From Planctomycetota bacterium (lineage in GTDB: Bacteria > Planctomycetota > UBA1135 > UBA2386), in assembly GCA_016716265.1 (NCBI GenBank), contig JADJWQ010000006.1, forward strand, positions 806,001 to 870,000: 64,000 bases of DNA, written 5' to 3'. This document shows, in pieces, positions 46,502 to 55,170 of this stretch; positions within the stretch are counted from its first letter, which is position 1, and every line of letters begins with the position of its first letter. The notes beneath the pieces were generated by a model that worked only from the letters and a program-made list of their open reading frames with translations, made no database searches and had not been told where the DNA came from. The translations under genes and the position numbers were made by a program.

Positions 46502-47293
46502 ATGGCCAGCGACGACGAGCTCGCGAAGCACCCCGTGGACACCGTCCACGCCTTCTACCGCCGGCTGGCCGCGGCCGCGGCGGAACGCGCGAAGCAGGAC
46601 CGGCTCGAGCGCAGCCTCGCGGCGGAGCTGCTGTCGGTCTGGCTCGACCCGAAGATCTCGCCGCGCGACCCCTACGTCTTCGACGCTCCCGAGCACCTCG
46701 TCGGGAGCGGCCACGTGCGCGCCGTGTTGCGCTACCACCGCGCGGTCTACCTCTCCGAGCGAAAGGCGCGGCTCGGCGAGAAGGCGAAGACCGAGGTGTG
46801 GGCGGGCCTCGGAACCCGCCTCGCCGACGGGCGCTGGGACGGTCGTTCCCCGATCGCCGTCCACTACACCTCGTTGGTCGAGGTGCCGATCGACGTGCAG
46901 TTCCGGGCCTACGCCGGAATGGCGGATCCCGCGGACTTCGACATCCTCACCTCGCTGCGCGGCTTCCAGCTGCGGACGGACATCCGCGCCAAGGGCCAGT
47001 CCGCCGCGGCGGGCGGCACGGTCACCGCGGTGTTCATGACCTTCACCGCGCAGGCCGAGGACACCTACGACTGGGACTACAGCGAGTACTTCACGGTGCC
47101 GAATCCGGACTACGGGAAGGACGGCGACGGGCGCATCGCCCCGGCGAAGGAGAAGGTCCGCGTCTATCACTCGAATGCCCGCCGGCTCGAGAACGCGGGC
47201 CTCGCCAAGCCATACAAGCTGGCGTCCCGGCCCTGGACCGTCACCTACGCCGACGTCACCGCGCCCGGGAAGGTCATCGAGCGCCGCGGCTGA
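46502..47293 (+). CDS. Hypothetical soluble protein
   Basis: 263 residues, no signal peptide or membrane segment. The sequence is well-mixed and codon use fits a real gene, but I do not recognise a family. It has a helical N-terminus (AFYRRLAAAAAERAKQDRLE) and a beta-rich middle (IAVHYTSLVEVPIDVQFRAY). A tyrosine-rich region (DTYDWDYSEYFTVPNPDYG) precedes the C-terminus. The start at 46502 is taken because upstream codons of the frame look non-coding. It converges with the oxidoreductase gene, 33 bases away. Confidence 0.65.
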   Translation: MASDDELAKHPVDTVHAFYRRLAAAAAERAKQDRLERSLAAELLSVWLDPKISPRDPYVFDAPEHLVGSGHVRAVLRYHRAVYLSERKARLGEKAKTEVWAGLGTRLADGRWDGRSPIAVHYTSLVEVPIDVQFRAYAGMADPADFDILTSLRGFQLRTDIRAKGQSAAAGGTVTAVFMTFTAQAEDTYDWDYSEYFTVPNPDYGKDGDGRIAPAKEKVRVYHSNARRLENAGLAKPYKLASRPWTVTYADVTAPGKVIERRG

Positions 47294-47326
47294 CGCCCCG
47301 CGCGCGACCCGGTGACGCCGGGACGT

Positions 47327-48403
47327 TCACAGCTCGATCGTCCGGCCGGTGCGGAACGCCTCGTCCGCGGCGAGCACGATGCGCATCGACTGCACCGCGT
47401 CCTCGCGGTGCTGCGCGAGGTCGACCTCGCCGCGGATCGCGCGCTCGAACAGCTGCTGCTCCAGGCGGCACAGCGCATCGTGGTCGGGCTCGTCCGCCGT
47501 GCTGACGAACTCGTCGGCCCTGACGAACTCGTCGTTCGCATCGCGCTCCTGCCAGTGGACGCGCAACGTGTTGGTCTTGGTGTGGGAGTCGATGTCGGCG
47601 GAGTCGGCGCTCCGCTCGCCACGCGCCGAGTCGACGATGCTGACGCAGCCGCGCGGGCCGATGACGTCCTTCACGAAGAACGCGGTCTCGCTCATCATCG
47701 GGCCCCAGCCGGCCTCGTACCAGCCGACCGAGCCGTCCTCGAAGGTCACCTGCAGCTGGCCGTAGTTGTACATCCCCGGCTTCAGCTCGTCGGTGAGCCG
47801 CGCACCGATCGCCGACACCCGCACCGGCTTGCTCCCGGTCATCTGGCACATCACGTCGACGTAGTGCACGCCGCAGTCGACGATCGGCGACATCGAGTCC
47901 ATCAGGTTCTTGTGCGTGCGCCACTCCTTGCCGCGGCTCTGCTGGTTGAGGTTCATCCGCATCACGAGCGGCTTGCCGAGCTCCTTCGCCTTCTCGGTGA
48001 ACAGCTTCCACGCCGGGTGGACGCGGAGGATGTAGCCGATCACGACCTGTCGATCTGCCGCCGCCGCGCGCGCGAGCACGTCGCGGGCCTGCTCGACGGT
48101 CTCGGCGAGCGGCTTCTCCACGAACAGGTGGGCACCGTGGTCGAGCCCCTTCAGCGCGATCTCGTAGTGCGTGCCCGGATAGGTGTTGACCGACACCGCC
48201 GCTGGCCTGGTCGCGGCGAGCGCCTCGTCGACGTCGTGGTAGACGGGATAGCCGCCACCGAGCTGCTCGTTGACGCGCTCGCCGGAGCCGTCGTCGCGGC
48301 TGACGAGCCCGACGATCTGGAAGCCCGGCAGGGCGTGGTAGGCGCGCGCGTGCGACGAGCCCATGTTGCCGCAGCCGACGACGAGGACACGGATCGGTTC
48401 CAT
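47327..48403 (-). CDS. Gfo/Idh/MocA-family NAD(P)-dependent oxidoreductase
   Basis: 358 residues. An N-terminal Rossmann fold has the dinucleotide motif VVGCGNMGSSHARAY, and the family's EKP signature is present in LFVEKPLAE. The C-terminal substrate domain carries the candidate catalytic histidine in IVDCGVHYVDV. These enzymes oxidise or reduce hydroxyls of sugars and inositols, or act on glycosides by a redox mechanism. No sugar operon is adjacent, but the secreted glycosidases elsewhere in the window make sugar metabolism a reasonable guess. Confidence 0.9.
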   Translation of the reverse strand: MEPIRVLVVGCGNMGSSHARAYHALPGFQIVGLVSRDDGSGERVNEQLGGGYPVYHDVDEALAATRPAAVSVNTYPGTHYEIALKGLDHGAHLFVEKPLAETVEQARDVLARAAAADRQVVIGYILRVHPAWKLFTEKAKELGKPLVMRMNLNQQSRGKEWRTHKNLMDSMSPIVDCGVHYVDVMCQMTGSKPVRVSAIGARLTDELKPGMYNYGQLQVTFEDGSVGWYEAGWGPMMSETAFFVKDVIGPRGCVSIVDSARGERSADSADIDSHTKTNTLRVHWQERDANDEFVRADEFVSTADEPDHDALCRLEQQLFERAIRGEVDLAQHREDAVQSMRIVLAADEAFRTGRTIEL

Positions 48404-48479
48404 GGCGCCCCCTTGTAGCGCCGCGACCGCGCCGCGGCACGCGCGAGCTGCCGGACGACCGCGACCGTGCCGCGGCGCG

Positions 48480-51284
48480 CTACCGCGCCCGGTGCCAGCC
48501 GCCGTCGGCGTCGAGCCAGGTATCGAGCACGATGCCGGTCGCTGGATCGGTCAGCTTCCGGATCAGGGTCGCGCCGAGCGGGCCGACGAGCTCCGGGTCG
48601 AGCGCGCCGTCGCGCAGCGTCGGGCCCGTCACCGGGTCGAGCCACGCGTGGTTGCTCGACGCGCGGGAGACGCCGTTCTCGTCGACGATGCGATCGAGGT
48701 CGAGCACGGCGCGCTGCGGATCGAACACCGCCGACGGCGGCACGTTGTCGCAGCCGAAGCGCTGGTCGCTGTGGTCGAGCGGATTGACCGGACAACCGTT
48801 CTCGTCGAACAGGAACAGACCCGAGCCGAGGCCCGCGACCATGTGCACCCACAGCGGCGAATCGAGCTGGTTGCCCGGGTTGCGGCCGATGTGCTCCTGC
48901 AGCAGCACGAAGTCGAGCTGACCGTATTCGCCCGCCGCCATCGCGGTGCGGAACGCGTCGTAGTCCGCGCCGTGCCGCGCGAGCCCGTCCTGCGTCAGGT
49001 GGCAGGCGGTGCAATACCGCGGCCCTTCCTGGGTCTCGGTCACACGGCCGCGGATCGAGTGCGCGAGCAGCGCGTTGTGCCCGAGCGCACCCAGGCCGGG
49101 CACCGGCGGGTGACGGCCACCGCCATTGCGATCGGCGAACGCGAACACGCGCGACTGCCGGTCGTCGCGGTCCTCGTAGCGGAAGAACACCTTGGTGTTC
49201 GCGCTGACCTGCGTGATCCTGCCGTCCGGCCCGTAGCCGAGCTGGAACGGCACCGGCGACTGGTAGACGAACTCGGCGTTCTTCTCGCGGAACACGATCC
49301 GGTCGCCGGTGATGTTCGAGAAGTTGTTGCCGCGGTCGAACTCGCCGACCAGGTGGCAGCCGACACAGGTGTTGGTCCACGCTGCGTGACAGGACGCGCA
49401 CGACATCGTGTCCGAGTGACAGAACCGCGAGCCCGGCAGCGGCTGCCCGGGCGTCGCCTGGCCCGGCCCGATGCCGGTCGCGGGGTCGCCGTCGGCGCGC
49501 CCCATCGCGAAGCTGGCGCGCTCGCTGTAGAGCGCGGCCTGGCGCACCGGGTGCACGACACCGGTGTCGACCGCCGTGTCGCGCGTCTGCACGACGTAGT
49601 GCCGCCGGCCGTCGAGCTTGCTGGTCAGCCAGTAGCGGCCCTGCTCGTCGCGGAGCACGTGGCGGAGCGGCCGACCGTCGGGGTCGACGGCGACCTGCGC
49701 GGGCGTGCCGTCGAGCGCGGTGCCCGCGATCGTCGTCGCGTAGCTCTCGAGCGTGCCGTGGCAGCTCTCGCACGCGATCGCGGTGGCCTGCTCCATGCGG
49801 CTGCGGATCAGCTCGGCTTCGGGATGCTCGACGTCGCCGCCGTGCAGGTCGTGGCTGCCGTGGCAGTCGATGCAGCCGAGACCGGCCTCCGCGTGCACGT
49901 CGGCGGGCGTGTCGTCGCGGCCGTCGCCGTCGTAGTCCTCGAACGCGAGATACTGGTTCGCATTGCGGCCGTTGAAGGTCCGGTTGCGCAGCACGGGATC
50001 GTACAGCCGCGCGTCGTCGGCCGTGTTGCGGAACGCCACCGGATCGGCGGGATACTGGTTGCCGCGCCGGACGTCCTGGTTCTGGTCGAGGCGGATGCCC
50101 CAGTACTGCATCACCGTGCGGTTGCTGCCCTGGTGACAGCCGGCGCAGGTCAGGTCGTCGATGCCGCCGACCTCGACTCCACTGTCGAGCGTCCGATACC
50201 GGCTGACGATCCGGTGCGCGCGAACGTGCGCACGCTCGCCGCGGTCGATCGCGTCCGGATTGCGCGGCTCGTCCTTGGGTACGTTGGGGTCCTGGCTGAG
50301 GCTGCGCCCACCGAGGCTGTACGGCATGTGGCAGGCGGAGCAGCCCGACGACCGGAAGTCGCCCGCCCGGTTGTTGGCTCCCGCGCTGCCGAGATGGCAG
50401 TTGCCGCAGGTGAACGCGACCTGCTCCTCGTAGAGGCGCGCGAGCGGTGAGTCCGTGCGCACCCGGCCGTCCGCCTCGATGTCCGCCGCGAGCGCGGCGG
50501 CGAGGTAGTCGTCGTTGCCGTCGATCGCCGTCGGGCCCTGGTCGCCGCGCACGCTGTGCACGGGGAACTCGAGCAGGCGCAGCACGGCGCCGACGTCGGC
50601 CGCCTCGCGCCGGAAGTCAGGATCCGCGACCGCGCGAAAGCCGACGTCGGCCGCCGTGTCGACGTCGACGCCGACGCTCTCGGGAACGCGGTTCTCCATT
50701 CCGGCCGCATAGGTGGCACCGGCGAGGATGCCCGCCTCGGTCGCCAGCAGGCTCCGATCGACGAGCTCGGCGTGAGCCTCGTGGCAGACGCCGCAGCTGC
50801 GCCCGCGGACGACGACGCGCAGGTCACCGGGATTGACGAACTGCAGGAAGTCGAGCGACGTCCAGCGGCGCCCGTTCACCTCGTAGTCCGGCAGCTTGTC
50901 GAGCCCGGTCAGCGTAAGCTTGTTGAAGAACGCGAACGCATCGCTGCGCTGCTTGTCGCGATCGCCGATCGCGGGCGGCGGCGGCACATGGCTCGATTCC
51001 TTGTCGGTGCCGGTCGGGTCGCCGCCGTGACACTGCACGCAGGACAGGCGATCGGCGCCGGGGAACGGATGAGGGTTCTCGATGCCGGGACCGGCGTAGT
51101 CGTCCTCGGCCGCACCGTTGTGGCACTTCATGCACGAGCTGGCCTCGAGCGACGCCGTGCGGCGCGCATCACCCTCGCCGGTGCAGGCGCCGGCGACGAG
51201 CGCCGCGAGGCCGAGCCCGGCCGCAAGGAGTCCGGTAGGACCGCGTCCGGCAGGGAGAGGTCCGCGATTCGGTTCGGTGGGCAT
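48480..51284 (-). CDS. Eleven-heme c-type cytochrome lipoprotein
   Basis: 934 residues. The signal ends in ALVAGAC (Cys34), so the mature protein is lipid-anchored. Eleven CxxCH sites are visible: CMKCH, CVQCH, CGVCH, CGNCH, CSACH, CAGCH, CIDCH, CESCH, CASCH, CVGCH and CTACH. Many further histidines can supply distal ligands. The C-terminal 250 residues after the last heme are beta-rich with DENG motifs and may bind calcium. It reads in the same direction as the conduit genes at 53-60 kb, separated from them by a plus-strand glycosyltransferase gene. Size and heme number resemble outer-surface multiheme reductases, but no known family could be assigned. Confidence 0.88.
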   Translation of the reverse strand: MPTEPNRGPLPAGRGPTGLLAAGLGLAALVAGACTGEGDARRTASLEASSCMKCHNGAAEDDYAGPGIENPHPFPGADRLSCVQCHGGDPTGTDKESSHVPPPPAIGDRDKQRSDAFAFFNKLTLTGLDKLPDYEVNGRRWTSLDFLQFVNPGDLRVVVRGRSCGVCHEAHAELVDRSLLATEAGILAGATYAAGMENRVPESVGVDVDTAADVGFRAVADPDFRREAADVGAVLRLLEFPVHSVRGDQGPTAIDGNDDYLAAALAADIEADGRVRTDSPLARLYEEQVAFTCGNCHLGSAGANNRAGDFRSSGCSACHMPYSLGGRSLSQDPNVPKDEPRNPDAIDRGERAHVRAHRIVSRYRTLDSGVEVGGIDDLTCAGCHQGSNRTVMQYWGIRLDQNQDVRRGNQYPADPVAFRNTADDARLYDPVLRNRTFNGRNANQYLAFEDYDGDGRDDTPADVHAEAGLGCIDCHGSHDLHGGDVEHPEAELIRSRMEQATAIACESCHGTLESYATTIAGTALDGTPAQVAVDPDGRPLRHVLRDEQGRYWLTSKLDGRRHYVVQTRDTAVDTGVVHPVRQAALYSERASFAMGRADGDPATGIGPGQATPGQPLPGSRFCHSDTMSCASCHAAWTNTCVGCHLVGEFDRGNNFSNITGDRIVFREKNAEFVYQSPVPFQLGYGPDGRITQVSANTKVFFRYEDRDDRQSRVFAFADRNGGGRHPPVPGLGALGHNALLAHSIRGRVTETQEGPRYCTACHLTQDGLARHGADYDAFRTAMAAGEYGQLDFVLLQEHIGRNPGNQLDSPLWVHMVAGLGSGLFLFDENGCPVNPLDHSDQRFGCDNVPPSAVFDPQRAVLDLDRIVDENGVSRASSNHAWLDPVTGPTLRDGALDPELVGPLGATLIRKLTDPATGIVLDTWLDADGGWHRAR

Positions 51285-51497
51285 GACGGTTCGGCCCGGG
51301 CGCGGGCTGCTCCCTCATCGGTCGCGCGACGCAGGACTTGAGTCGCGGCGACGGTCCGTCCGGCGCTGGGACCGCTCCGGATCGGGACACCGCGCATTCG
51401 ACTTCCCCCCGTGCCACGATCGCCCGTACGGCGGCCGTCTGGCAGGATGCGCGCCGCCGGGCGTACGCGCCCGGCCCCGCCATCCACCCCCCGCACG

Positions 51498-52721
51498 ATG
51501 CACACCGTCCTGCAGGTCCTCGCGCAGCGCCCCGGACTGACCGGCAGCGGCGTCACACTCGGCGCGATCGCCCGCGAGGCGCAGGCGCTCGGCTTCGCCG
51601 TTCATACGGTGGTCGGCACTCCGCGGTCCGAGCCGCACCCGCACGTCGACGGCTGCGCACCCGACCGCGTCCACCCGCTGACGTTCGAGACTCCGGCACT
51701 GCCGTTCCCGGTGCCAGGCATGAGCGACGTCATGCCGTATCCGAGCAGCGTGTTCCGCACGCTCGACGACGCACAGTGGCGCGCGTACGACCGCGCCTGG
51801 TGCGGGCACCTCGAACGGGTGCTGGCGCAGGTCCGGCCAGACGTGGTGCACGCCCACCACGTCTGGCACGTCGCGTCGCGGCTACGCGACATCGCGGCAG
51901 CCGGGACCAGGATCGTCGTCCATTGCCACGCGACCGGCCTGCGCCAGCTCGCGCTGTGCCCCGATCGTGCCCCCGCGATCGTCGCGGGCGTGCGGCGCGC
52001 CGACGCGTTCGTCGTGCTCGACGCCGCGAATCGCGATCGGCTGATCGCCGCGCTCAGCGTCGACCCGGCGCGCGTCCACGTCGTGGGGGCCGGCTTCCAC
52101 GAGGAGCGCTTCACGTTCCGTGGCGGCGCTCCGGAGCCGGATTCGCTGCTGTACGCCGGCAAGCTGGCCGTCGCGAAGGGCCTGCCCGAGCTGCTCGCCG
52201 CCACCGCGCGCCTCGCCGCGGACCGGCCCGCGTTGCGCCTGCACGTCGCCGGGGCCGGCAGCGGCGCCGAGGGTGACGCGCTGCGCACCCGGCTCGCATC
52301 GTTGGCGCCGCTCGTCTCGTATCACGGCCGCCTCGACCAGGACGCGCTGGCCGCCCTGATGCGCCGCTGCCACACGTTCGTGCTGCCGTCGTACTACGAG
52401 GGCCTCCCGCTCGTCCTCGTCGAGGCGCGCGCGTCCGGCTGCCGCCTCGTCGCCAATGCGCTGGCGGGCGTCGCCGAGCTGCACGGCGGCCTCGGCGACA
52501 CGCTGCTCGCCGTGGCGCCCCCGCCGCTCGCCGGCATCGACCATCCCGCCCCTACCGCGATCCCCGCCTACGTCGAGCGCCTGCGCGACGCGCTCGACGC
52601 GAGCCTGTCGCGGCCGCCCGCACCCGCGCCCGGCGCGGAGCTCTCAGCGCTCACGTGGCGCGCGGTCGTCGCGCGCATCGCCGCGGTGTGGACCGGCCTG
52701 CTGCGGAGTCCGCGCGGTTGA
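51498..52721 (+). CDS. GT4-type glycosyltransferase
   Basis: 407 residues with two Rossmann-like domains. The N-terminal acceptor domain begins VLQVLAQRPGLTGSGVTLGA and includes DVVHAHHVWHVASRL. The C-terminal donor domain has LLYAGKLAVAKGLPELL and the EX7E motif in PSYYEGLPLVLVEARASG. It would transfer a sugar from a nucleotide donor to a glycan or lipid at the cytoplasmic face of the membrane. It is the only plus-strand gene among the cytochromes. The ATG at 51498 begins the first strand; codons before it read as non-coding. Confidence 0.9.
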   Translation: MHTVLQVLAQRPGLTGSGVTLGAIAREAQALGFAVHTVVGTPRSEPHPHVDGCAPDRVHPLTFETPALPFPVPGMSDVMPYPSSVFRTLDDAQWRAYDRAWCGHLERVLAQVRPDVVHAHHVWHVASRLRDIAAAGTRIVVHCHATGLRQLALCPDRAPAIVAGVRRADAFVVLDAANRDRLIAALSVDPARVHVVGAGFHEERFTFRGGAPEPDSLLYAGKLAVAKGLPELLAATARLAADRPALRLHVAGAGSGAEGDALRTRLASLAPLVSYHGRLDQDALAALMRRCHTFVLPSYYEGLPLVLVEARASGCRLVANALAGVAELHGGLGDTLLAVAPPPLAGIDHPAPTAIPAYVERLRDALDASLSRPPAPAPGAELSALTWRAVVARIAAVWTGLLRSPRG

Positions 52722-52749
52722 TCCACGATCTCCCGTCGCGAGGCCGGCA

Positions 52750-52788
52750 GGCCAGGTCACCCGCGGCCAGGCCGCCCGTGACCTGGCC
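52750..52788. terminator. Strong bidirectional terminator-like hairpin
   Basis: GGCCAGGTCAC (52750-52760) and GTGACCTGGCC (52778-52788) are perfect 11-bp arms with a 17-nt loop filling the 69-base gap between the convergent glycosyltransferase and seven-heme cytochrome genes. Position and stem strength support termination in both directions. Confidence 0.65.
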
Positions 52789-52790
52789 GC

Positions 52791-53456
52791 CTAACGCACG
52801 CTACCCTGCCGCCACGACGTCGGGAGGTGGCAGCGGTCGCAGCGGTCGACCCAGCCGAGCGGCAGGTGCGGCGGATTGGTCGTCGCGGCGAGCTCCTCGC
52901 GGTGGCAAGTGAGGCAATTCGGGTCGGCGGGCAGGAAGTTGCCGACCAGCGCACCGGGGTGGCAGCGGTAGCAGGCCACCACGGCGTGGGCGCCGATCAG
53001 CGGCAGACGCGTGCGGGCGTGACGCTCGAGCTGCCCGAACGGCTGCCAGGTGTCCTCGGTGTGGCACTCCTCGCAGCGCGGGCCGAGCTCGCCCTGGTGG
53101 ATGTCGCCGTGGCAGCCGCCGCAGCCCTGCGCCATGAAGTCCGCGACCGGACCGCGGTCGTTGTGGCAGCGCAGGCAGCGGGCGCGCGCGTGTGCCCCGC
53201 GCAGCGTGACGCCGGTCTCGGCGGCGTGGTCGAACGAGAAGTCGTCGCGCAGCTCGTTCCACGAGTCGCCGACGTGGCACAGCGTGCAGTCGCCGGGGAA
53301 GTCGTCGTGGGGGATCACCGGGCCGAGGCCCGCCCACCAGCGATGCCGCGCCGGGTCGCCGGGACCGGACGCGGCGCACGCTGCCACCGCCCAGAGCCCG
53401 AGCAGGATCAGACCCAAGGATGCGCGGCGGGCGGGCTTCGTGTCGATCGTCGTCAT
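52791..53456 (-). CDS. Seven-heme c-type cytochrome lipoprotein
   Basis: 221 residues. The signal ends in the lipobox VAAC (Cys27). Seven CxxCH motifs (CTLCH, CLRCH, CGGCH, CEECH, CYRCH, CLTCH, CDRCH) fall in about 150 residues, a density that implies a heme wire with heme-heme electron hopping. The N-terminal two-thirds contains histidine-rich spacers (GAHARAR, GAHAVVA) typical of bis-His ligation. It is the last gene of the barrel/23-heme/flavoprotein operon, 31 bases after the barrel. A role as the outer-face or periplasmic end of the conduit is inferred. Confidence 0.88.
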   Translation of the reverse strand: MTTIDTKPARRASLGLILLGLWAVAACAASGPGDPARHRWWAGLGPVIPHDDFPGDCTLCHVGDSWNELRDDFSFDHAAETGVTLRGAHARARCLRCHNDRGPVADFMAQGCGGCHGDIHQGELGPRCEECHTEDTWQPFGQLERHARTRLPLIGAHAVVACYRCHPGALVGNFLPADPNCLTCHREELAATTNPPHLPLGWVDRCDRCHLPTSWRQGSVR

Positions 53457-53487
53457 CGTCGTGTGCTCCGCGTCGGGGGGGTGATGG

Positions 53488-55170
53488 TCAGAAGGTCCAT
53501 TGGATGTATGTGCCGACGTCCCAGGCGGTGTCGCCGTCCCAGTGGACGAGGCCGCCGTGCAGCGACACGTCCCAGGCCGTGCCGATGCGGAACGAGTCGC
53601 TCAACCGGAGCCGGTGCTGCGCGAGATCGTCACGATCGTCCGCGAACGCGTCGTAGCGGCTGAACGTGTACTCGTACAGCACGTCCCAGCGGCCGGTCCG
53701 GGTGGCGACGCCGTAGGTGACGCGCCCGCCCGCGTACCACGCGATCTCGCCCGAGTTGCCGAACGCGACCAGGTCGAGACGGTCGCCGCTGGTGAACACG
53801 TCGCGCAGCTCGAGGCCCAGATCGGCTGCGACGCCCTCGTCGCCTTCGTCCGACCACACCGCGAGCTCGCAATGCGGGCGGGCATGCCACTCCGTCGACG
53901 ACCCGTACGCGAACGACAGCCGGTCATAGCGGTCGTCGGCGAGCTGCGTGCGCAGCACCGGCAGGTACTCGCCCTGCCGGTCGTGCTCGGGGAAGCGCTG
54001 GCGACGCCACGCGAAGTCGATCCGGCTGCCGTCCGACCAGCTCCGGCCGGTCGTCACGTAGGCCTGGGTCAGCTCGGCGAACGCGTCCTTGGCATTGTCC
54101 TCGCCGAAGTAGAAGTCGAGCCAGCCGGTGGCGAACAGGTCCCAGCCCGGCCCCTCCGGCAGGTAGCGGACCTTCGCGACGACGAGGTCGCGGTCGCTGC
54201 TGCCATCGTGGAAGGTCTTCTGGAGGCCCAGGCCCACCACGACGCGCTCGGCCGGATCGAGGCTCCACAGGTAGTGCGCGCCGAGCTGCAGGTCCTGGCC
54301 GGACTCGTGGTCGTCGTCGGGCTCGGGGAGGAAGCCGACCGCGACGCCGTAGCGATCACCACCGTCGGCGCGGCCGGTCCACTCGGCGCCGTCGAGGATG
54401 CCGAGTTCCGGCATACCGCGCTGCAGGAAGCGGCCGACCTCGACGCCGTCGCGGTCGAACCGGTCGCCGCCCGACGAGTAGCTCAGGCGGCGGATGATCG
54501 CGTCGAGACCCTCCGACTCACCGAAGCCACTGCCGTCGTTCTCCGTGCGGTGGTTGACCTCGCCGTCGAAGTGCAGCGCACCGCCGCGGCTCGCGACGTT
54601 CTCGACGTCGAACGCCGTCCCGATCCGCAGGTACGAGTTCGAGCGGTCGCCGCTGACCGACACGAGGTCGCCCGCGAGCCAGGCCCGGCCGGTCACCCGC
54701 CGCGGGCGCTCCTCCGGGCGGACGGCGCGCTCGCGGTCGAGCAGCGGCATGCCCGGGCGCCAGCCGTCGTCGCGATTGCGCCAGCGCTGCGCGACCTCGC
54801 CCGCTCCGGGATCCGCCGGCGCCGCGGCAGGGCCGTCCGCCGGGTTCCCGGCGTCGCGGCGCGCGCGCGGCACCAGGACCTCGCCGGCGATACCCGCGAC
54901 CGGACCGAAGCCGGGCTCGGCGAGCCGCACGACGGCCGTGCGCCGGTCCACCTGGATCACGCTGCCTCGGTAGGTCCCGCCCTGCCGTGGCGTGAACAGC
55001 ACGAGGTCGCCGACCTCGACCAGATCGCGGCGCCCGCGGTCGACGACCACACCGTCGTTCGCGCCGACCGACACGATCCGCAGCGGGACGTGGACGAACG
55101 GATCCTGCTGCTGTGCCGGCGCGAGCCCGCAGAGCGCGGCGACCGCAAGGATGACGACGTGGCCACTCAT
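53488..55170 (-). CDS. Outer-membrane beta-barrel protein of the multiheme conduit
   Basis: 560 residues. Signal peptide ends at GLAPAQ. About 25-85 form a small beta domain (IVSVGANDGVVVDRGRRDLV, YRGSVIQVDRRTAVVRL) like the C-terminal domains of some flagellar or secretion proteins. The remaining 400 residues alternate polar and apolar residues in strands of 9-12 residues with aromatic girdles (YGVAVGFLPE, LQLGAHYLWSLD) and end in the classical C-terminal phenylalanine (YIQWTF). There are no heme sites. It overlaps the 23-heme gene by ATGA, so a pore that holds a cytochrome, as in MtrB- or PioB-type porin-cytochrome complexes, is the best model. Direct homology to MtrB is not evident. Confidence 0.8.
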   Translation of the reverse strand: MSGHVVILAVAALCGLAPAQQQDPFVHVPLRIVSVGANDGVVVDRGRRDLVEVGDLVLFTPRQGGTYRGSVIQVDRRTAVVRLAEPGFGPVAGIAGEVLVPRARRDAGNPADGPAAAPADPGAGEVAQRWRNRDDGWRPGMPLLDRERAVRPEERPRRVTGRAWLAGDLVSVSGDRSNSYLRIGTAFDVENVASRGGALHFDGEVNHRTENDGSGFGESEGLDAIIRRLSYSSGGDRFDRDGVEVGRFLQRGMPELGILDGAEWTGRADGGDRYGVAVGFLPEPDDDHESGQDLQLGAHYLWSLDPAERVVVGLGLQKTFHDGSSDRDLVVAKVRYLPEGPGWDLFATGWLDFYFGEDNAKDAFAELTQAYVTTGRSWSDGSRIDFAWRRQRFPEHDRQGEYLPVLRTQLADDRYDRLSFAYGSSTEWHARPHCELAVWSDEGDEGVAADLGLELRDVFTSGDRLDLVAFGNSGEIAWYAGGRVTYGVATRTGRWDVLYEYTFSRYDAFADDRDDLAQHRLRLSDSFRIGTAWDVSLHGGLVHWDGDTAWDVGTYIQWTF

